A DNA stretch of 15,337 nucleotides from an uncultured Clostridia bacterium (GTDB lineage: Bacteria > Bacillota > Clostridia > Oscillospirales > Ruminococcaceae): positions 1 to 15,337 of the forward strand of contig CALXKG010000029.1 in assembly GCA_944388825.1 (NCBI GenBank), read 5' to 3'. Positions within the stretch are counted from its first letter, which is position 1. Every line of letters starts with the position of its first letter. Below are positions 13,021 through 15,337 of the stretch, one piece after another. A model generated the notes under the pieces. It saw nothing but the letters and a program-made list of their open reading frames with translations. It was not told the DNA's origin and did no database searches. The position numbers were made by a program, and so were the translations under genes.

Positions 13021-13938
13021 CTGAGAAAATACATTTTACAGCGGCTTGTGATCTCGGTCGTCACCCTCTGGCTGATCGTTACCGTGTGCTTCTTCCTGCT
13101 GCGGCTGCTGCCGGGCAACCCGTTTGCGTCGACGACGCTGATGACCCAGGAAACGCTCGACCGGATGATGGCTTACTATGGCCTTGACCAGCCGCTCTGG
13201 AAACAGTACCTCACCTATATGGGCAACCTGTTAAAGGGCGACTTCGGCTATTCGCTCAAATATGCCGGGCGGAGCGTCAACTATGTCATCGCCTCCACCT
13301 TCCCGGTTTCGGCCCAGCTGGGGCTGCAGGCGCTTGCCTTCGGCATCCCGACGGGGCTGCTGCTCGGCATCCTTGCGGCCAAGCTCCGCGGGCGGGCGGC
13401 CGACGCCGGCATCAACGTCTTTGTCATCATCTGCACCGCTGTCCCGACCTTCATTATCGCGGCGCTTTTGCAGTATTTCCTGGCGCTGAAGTTGGAGCTC
13501 TTCCCGGTCGCCCAGTGGAAGAGCTTTGCCTACACCATCCTGCCGACCATCTGCCTCTCGCTGGGGACGGTATCCGGCTACGCCCGGAGTATGCGCACCC
13601 TGATGCTGGAAGTCGACCGGCAGGACTTTTTAAAGACCGCCAAGGCCAAGGGCCTGGGCCCCGCCCGGATCGTCGTCTTCCACCAGATCCGCAACGCGAT
13701 CATCCCGATGATCACCAACCTGGGCACCGAGATCGCGGGGATGCTGATGGGTTCCTATGTCATCGAGAAGATCTTCTCGATCCCCGGGATGGGGGCTTAT
13801 TTTGTCGACTCGATCAATGGCCTGGATTATACGATGGTCATGGGGCTGGTCATCTTCCAGGCGGTCATCGTCATCGGCGCGAACTTTGTCGTCGACCTGC
13901 TCTACGGCGTCATTGACCCGCGGATCCGCGTCCGCTGA
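13021..13938 (+). CDS. Peptide ABC transporter permease, DppB/OppB-like
   Basis: The 305-residue inner-membrane permease opens with (M)RKYILQRLVISVVTLWLIV, the characteristic first helix of DppB-type proteins, then LLPGNPF and several further hydrophobic segments. DFLKTAKAKGLGPARIVV...RNAIIPM (202-230) is the EAA-type loop that docks on the ATPase. The C-terminus IDPRIRVR is also typical. The start is unusual. AAGGAG (13006-13011) is followed nine bases later by CTG at 13021, exactly where the family begins; no ATG or GTG is available. A TTG at 13000 would add seven residues (MAKEWFL) but would lie upstream of the only ribosome binding site. I chose CTG; TTG 13000 is the fallback if only standard start codons are allowed. 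It pairs with the next permease to form the channel. Confidence 0.92.
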   Translation: MRKYILQRLVISVVTLWLIVTVCFFLLRLLPGNPFASTTLMTQETLDRMMAYYGLDQPLWKQYLTYMGNLLKGDFGYSLKYAGRSVNYVIASTFPVSAQLGLQALAFGIPTGLLLGILAAKLRGRAADAGINVFVIICTAVPTFIIAALLQYFLALKLELFPVAQWKSFAYTILPTICLSLGTVSGYARSMRTLMLEVDRQDFLKTAKAKGLGPARIVVFHQIRNAIIPMITNLGTEIAGMLMGSYVIEKIFSIPGMGAYFVDSINGLDYTMVMGLVIFQAVIVIGANFVVDLLYGVIDPRIRVR

Positions 13939-13954
13939 AAAGGAGGGAAACCGG

Positions 13955-14971
13955 ATGGAAAAAGAAAAACAACTTGCAGCTGTCACGGTTGACCCTGCCC
14001 TTTGCAGGCCGGTTGACCGCAGCAGGCTGGATACCGACCAGATCGTCCGCCCGAGCGTCAGCTACTGGGCCGGGGTCTGGCGGCGCCTGAAACAGGATAA
14101 GCTGGCGATCTTCTGTGCGTCGCTGCTGGCGGTCCTGATCCTGCTTGCCATTTTTGCGCCGCTCTTTTCCCCTTACCGCTACGACCAGACCGACCTGCTC
14201 TCCGGCAACCTGCCGCCCAGCATGGAGCACTGGTTCGGCACCGATTCGGCCGGGCGGGATATGTGGACCCGGGTCTGGGTGGGCGCGCGGGTATCGCTGG
14301 CGGTCGGGTTTATCGGCGCGATCCTGCCGTTTGTGATCGGGATGTTCGTCGGTTCGGTCGCCGGATGGTTTGGCGGCTGGATCGATATGCTGATCATGCG
14401 GGTCATCGACATCGGGCTGTGCATCCCGTCGATGATCTACGTCATCCTCATCCTCGTCTACTTCGGCGGCGGGCCCCAGGCGATTATCATCGCCCTGGCG
14501 GTCATGAACTGGATGGGCCCGGCCAGAGGCTACCGCGGGCGGATTTTGCAGTTTAAAAACCGCGAGTTCACCCTCGCCGCCGAGACACTGGGTGCCACGC
14601 CGATGCGGATTATCTACCGGCATATCCTCCCGAACATCCTCGGCAACATCGTCGTTTCGCTGACCAGCTTTGTCCCCGCCGCCATCTTTATGGAGGCGAG
14701 CCTCGCCTTTATCGGCCTGGGCATTGCGCCGCCGATGACCTCGCTCGGGCAGCTGGCCTCCGACGGCGCCGGGATGTACCGGACCCATTTTTACCAGTTC
14801 ATCATCCCGTCGCTGGTCATTTCCCTGATTATCTTCGCCTTCTTTATGCTGGGCAACTGCCTGCGGGACGCCCTCGACCCCCAGCTGCGGGACGAGATGA
14901 GCACCTCCGCCCTCCGGAAGCGCCGCCGGGCGGAACAGCTGGCGAAATCCAGAAAGGGGGCGGCGAAATGA
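13955..14971 (+). CDS. Peptide ABC transporter permease, DppC/OppC-like
   Basis: The 338-residue protein starts at an ATG with AGGAGG eight bases upstream. A cytoplasmic N-terminal tail of about 50 residues precedes the first membrane helix (about 50-72). HWFGTDSAGRDMWTRVWVGA (92-111) is the signature of OppC/DppC-type permeases. Further helices follow, and LAAETLGATPMRIIYRHILPN (207-227) is the EAA loop that contacts the ATPase. The basic C-terminal tail (SALRKRRRAEQLAKSRKGAAK) is rich in Lys/Arg and cytoplasmic. The gene is 16 bases after the first permease and overlaps the ATPase gene by four bases (ATGA), so translation is probably coupled. Together the two permeases form the membrane channel of the importer. 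Confidence 0.95.
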   Translation: MEKEKQLAAVTVDPALCRPVDRSRLDTDQIVRPSVSYWAGVWRRLKQDKLAIFCASLLAVLILLAIFAPLFSPYRYDQTDLLSGNLPPSMEHWFGTDSAGRDMWTRVWVGARVSLAVGFIGAILPFVIGMFVGSVAGWFGGWIDMLIMRVIDIGLCIPSMIYVILILVYFGGGPQAIIIALAVMNWMGPARGYRGRILQFKNREFTLAAETLGATPMRIIYRHILPNILGNIVVSLTSFVPAAIFMEASLAFIGLGIAPPMTSLGQLASDGAGMYRTHFYQFIIPSLVISLIIFAFFMLGNCLRDALDPQLRDEMSTSALRKRRRAEQLAKSRKGAAK

Positions 14972-15337
14972 GCGGACACCTGCTGGAAGTGACAGACCTC
15001 GCCGTCTCCTTCGACACCTACGCCGGGGAGGTCAAGGCCGTCAGAGGCGTCAGCTTCTACCTTGATGGGGGCGAGACGCTGGCGATCGTCGGGGAGTCCG
15101 GCTGCGGCAAGTCGGTCACCGTCCAGACGGTCATGCGGTTAAACCCCGAGCCCCCCGCCCGGATTGCCGGCGGCAGCATCCTCTACAAAGGGGAGGAGCT
15201 GACCGGCAAGACCGATAAGGAGATGCGGGCCTACCGGGGGAAGGAATTCGCGATGATCTTCCAGGACGCGATGACCTCGTTAAACCCCGTCGTCCGGGTC
15301 GGCAAGCAGATGGTGGAAGCCATCCGCATCCATGAAA
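14968..15337 (+). CDS. Peptide ABC transporter ATP-binding protein, DppD/OppD-like, 5' part
   Basis: The start codon overlaps the preceding stop (ATGA), with AAAGGGGG as ribosome binding site inside the permease gene. The frame runs off the right edge, leaving 123 codons. Visible features are the N-terminal LLEVTDLAVSFDTYAGEVKAV..., typical of DppD/OppD, Walker A GESGCGKS (42-49) and the Q-loop region FQDAMTSLNP with Gln99. The signature motif, Walker B and the C-terminal oligopeptide-transporter domain lie outside the window. The protein hydrolyses ATP on the inner face to drive peptide import. A second ATPase (DppF/OppF-like) is expected just downstream, which cannot be checked here. Confidence 0.95.
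   Translation, partial: MSGHLLEVTDLAVSFDTYAGEVKAVRGVSFYLDGGETLAIVGESGCGKSVTVQTVMRLNPEPPARIAGGSILYKGEELTGKTDKEMRAYRGKEFAMIFQDAMTSLNPVVRVGKQMVEAIRIHE

Noticed and set aside
13910..14788. Minus-strand open frame of 292 codons opposite the DppC-like permease
   Set aside because: Hydrophilic Asp/Arg/Pro-rich mirror of a hydrophobic permease gene; no ribosome binding site.
1..15337. CRISPR arrays, tRNA/rRNA genes, insertion sequences, attachment sites
   Set aside because: No regularly spaced repeats, cloverleaf-like genes, transposase or integrase motifs, or long terminal inverted repeats were found by reading both strands.

Overview
The window comes from a GC-rich low-molecular-complexity bacterial chromosome, most likely a Gram-positive gut-type Clostridia (Oscillospiraceae-like). 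The pointers are strong AGGAGG ribosome binding sites, sigma-A type promoters with 17-bp spacers, a lipoprotein-type solute-binding protein with an acidic Ser/Glu linker, an EFR1-type flavodoxin/ferredoxin protein and a YczE/DUF6198-like membrane remnant. The lineage is inferred from family content and signals only; no rRNA, tRNA, CRISPR array or insertion sequence was seen.

Layout. (1) Positions 1-1545, plus strand: the 3' end of an alkaline-phosphatase-superfamily phosphodiesterase, a Cof-type HAD phosphatase and an intrinsic terminator. (2) 1548-2674, plus strand: two short units, each with its own TTGCAW-N17-TATAAT promoter. The first is a flavodoxin plus 2x[4Fe-4S] protein. The second is a small, apparently degenerate membrane-protein remnant ending at a hairpin terminator that works in both directions. 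(3) 2683-10833, minus strand: a tightly packed five-gene operon, in order of transcription an amidohydrolase (prolidase/imidazolonepropionase-like), a cytoplasmic S10 serine carboxypeptidase-like protein, two S9 prolyl-oligopeptidase-family enzymes and an M61-like HExxH metallopeptidase. (4) 10834-11172: a 339-bp AT-richer divergent control region with one promoter facing each way and several dyad-symmetric elements. (5) 11173-15337, plus strand: an oligopeptide/dipeptide ABC importer, with a lipoprotein binding protein, an intercistronic hairpin, two permeases and the start of the first ATPase, which runs off the window.

The divergent pair of operons reads as one functional unit. The importer would bring in oligopeptides, and five intracellular hydrolases of four unrelated catalytic classes, none with a signal peptide, would take them apart from both ends. 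No transcription factor is encoded within the window, so whatever reads the dyads lies elsewhere. The substrate is not shown by the sequence; the S9/amidohydrolase combination suggests proline-containing or otherwise refractory peptides, which is inference.
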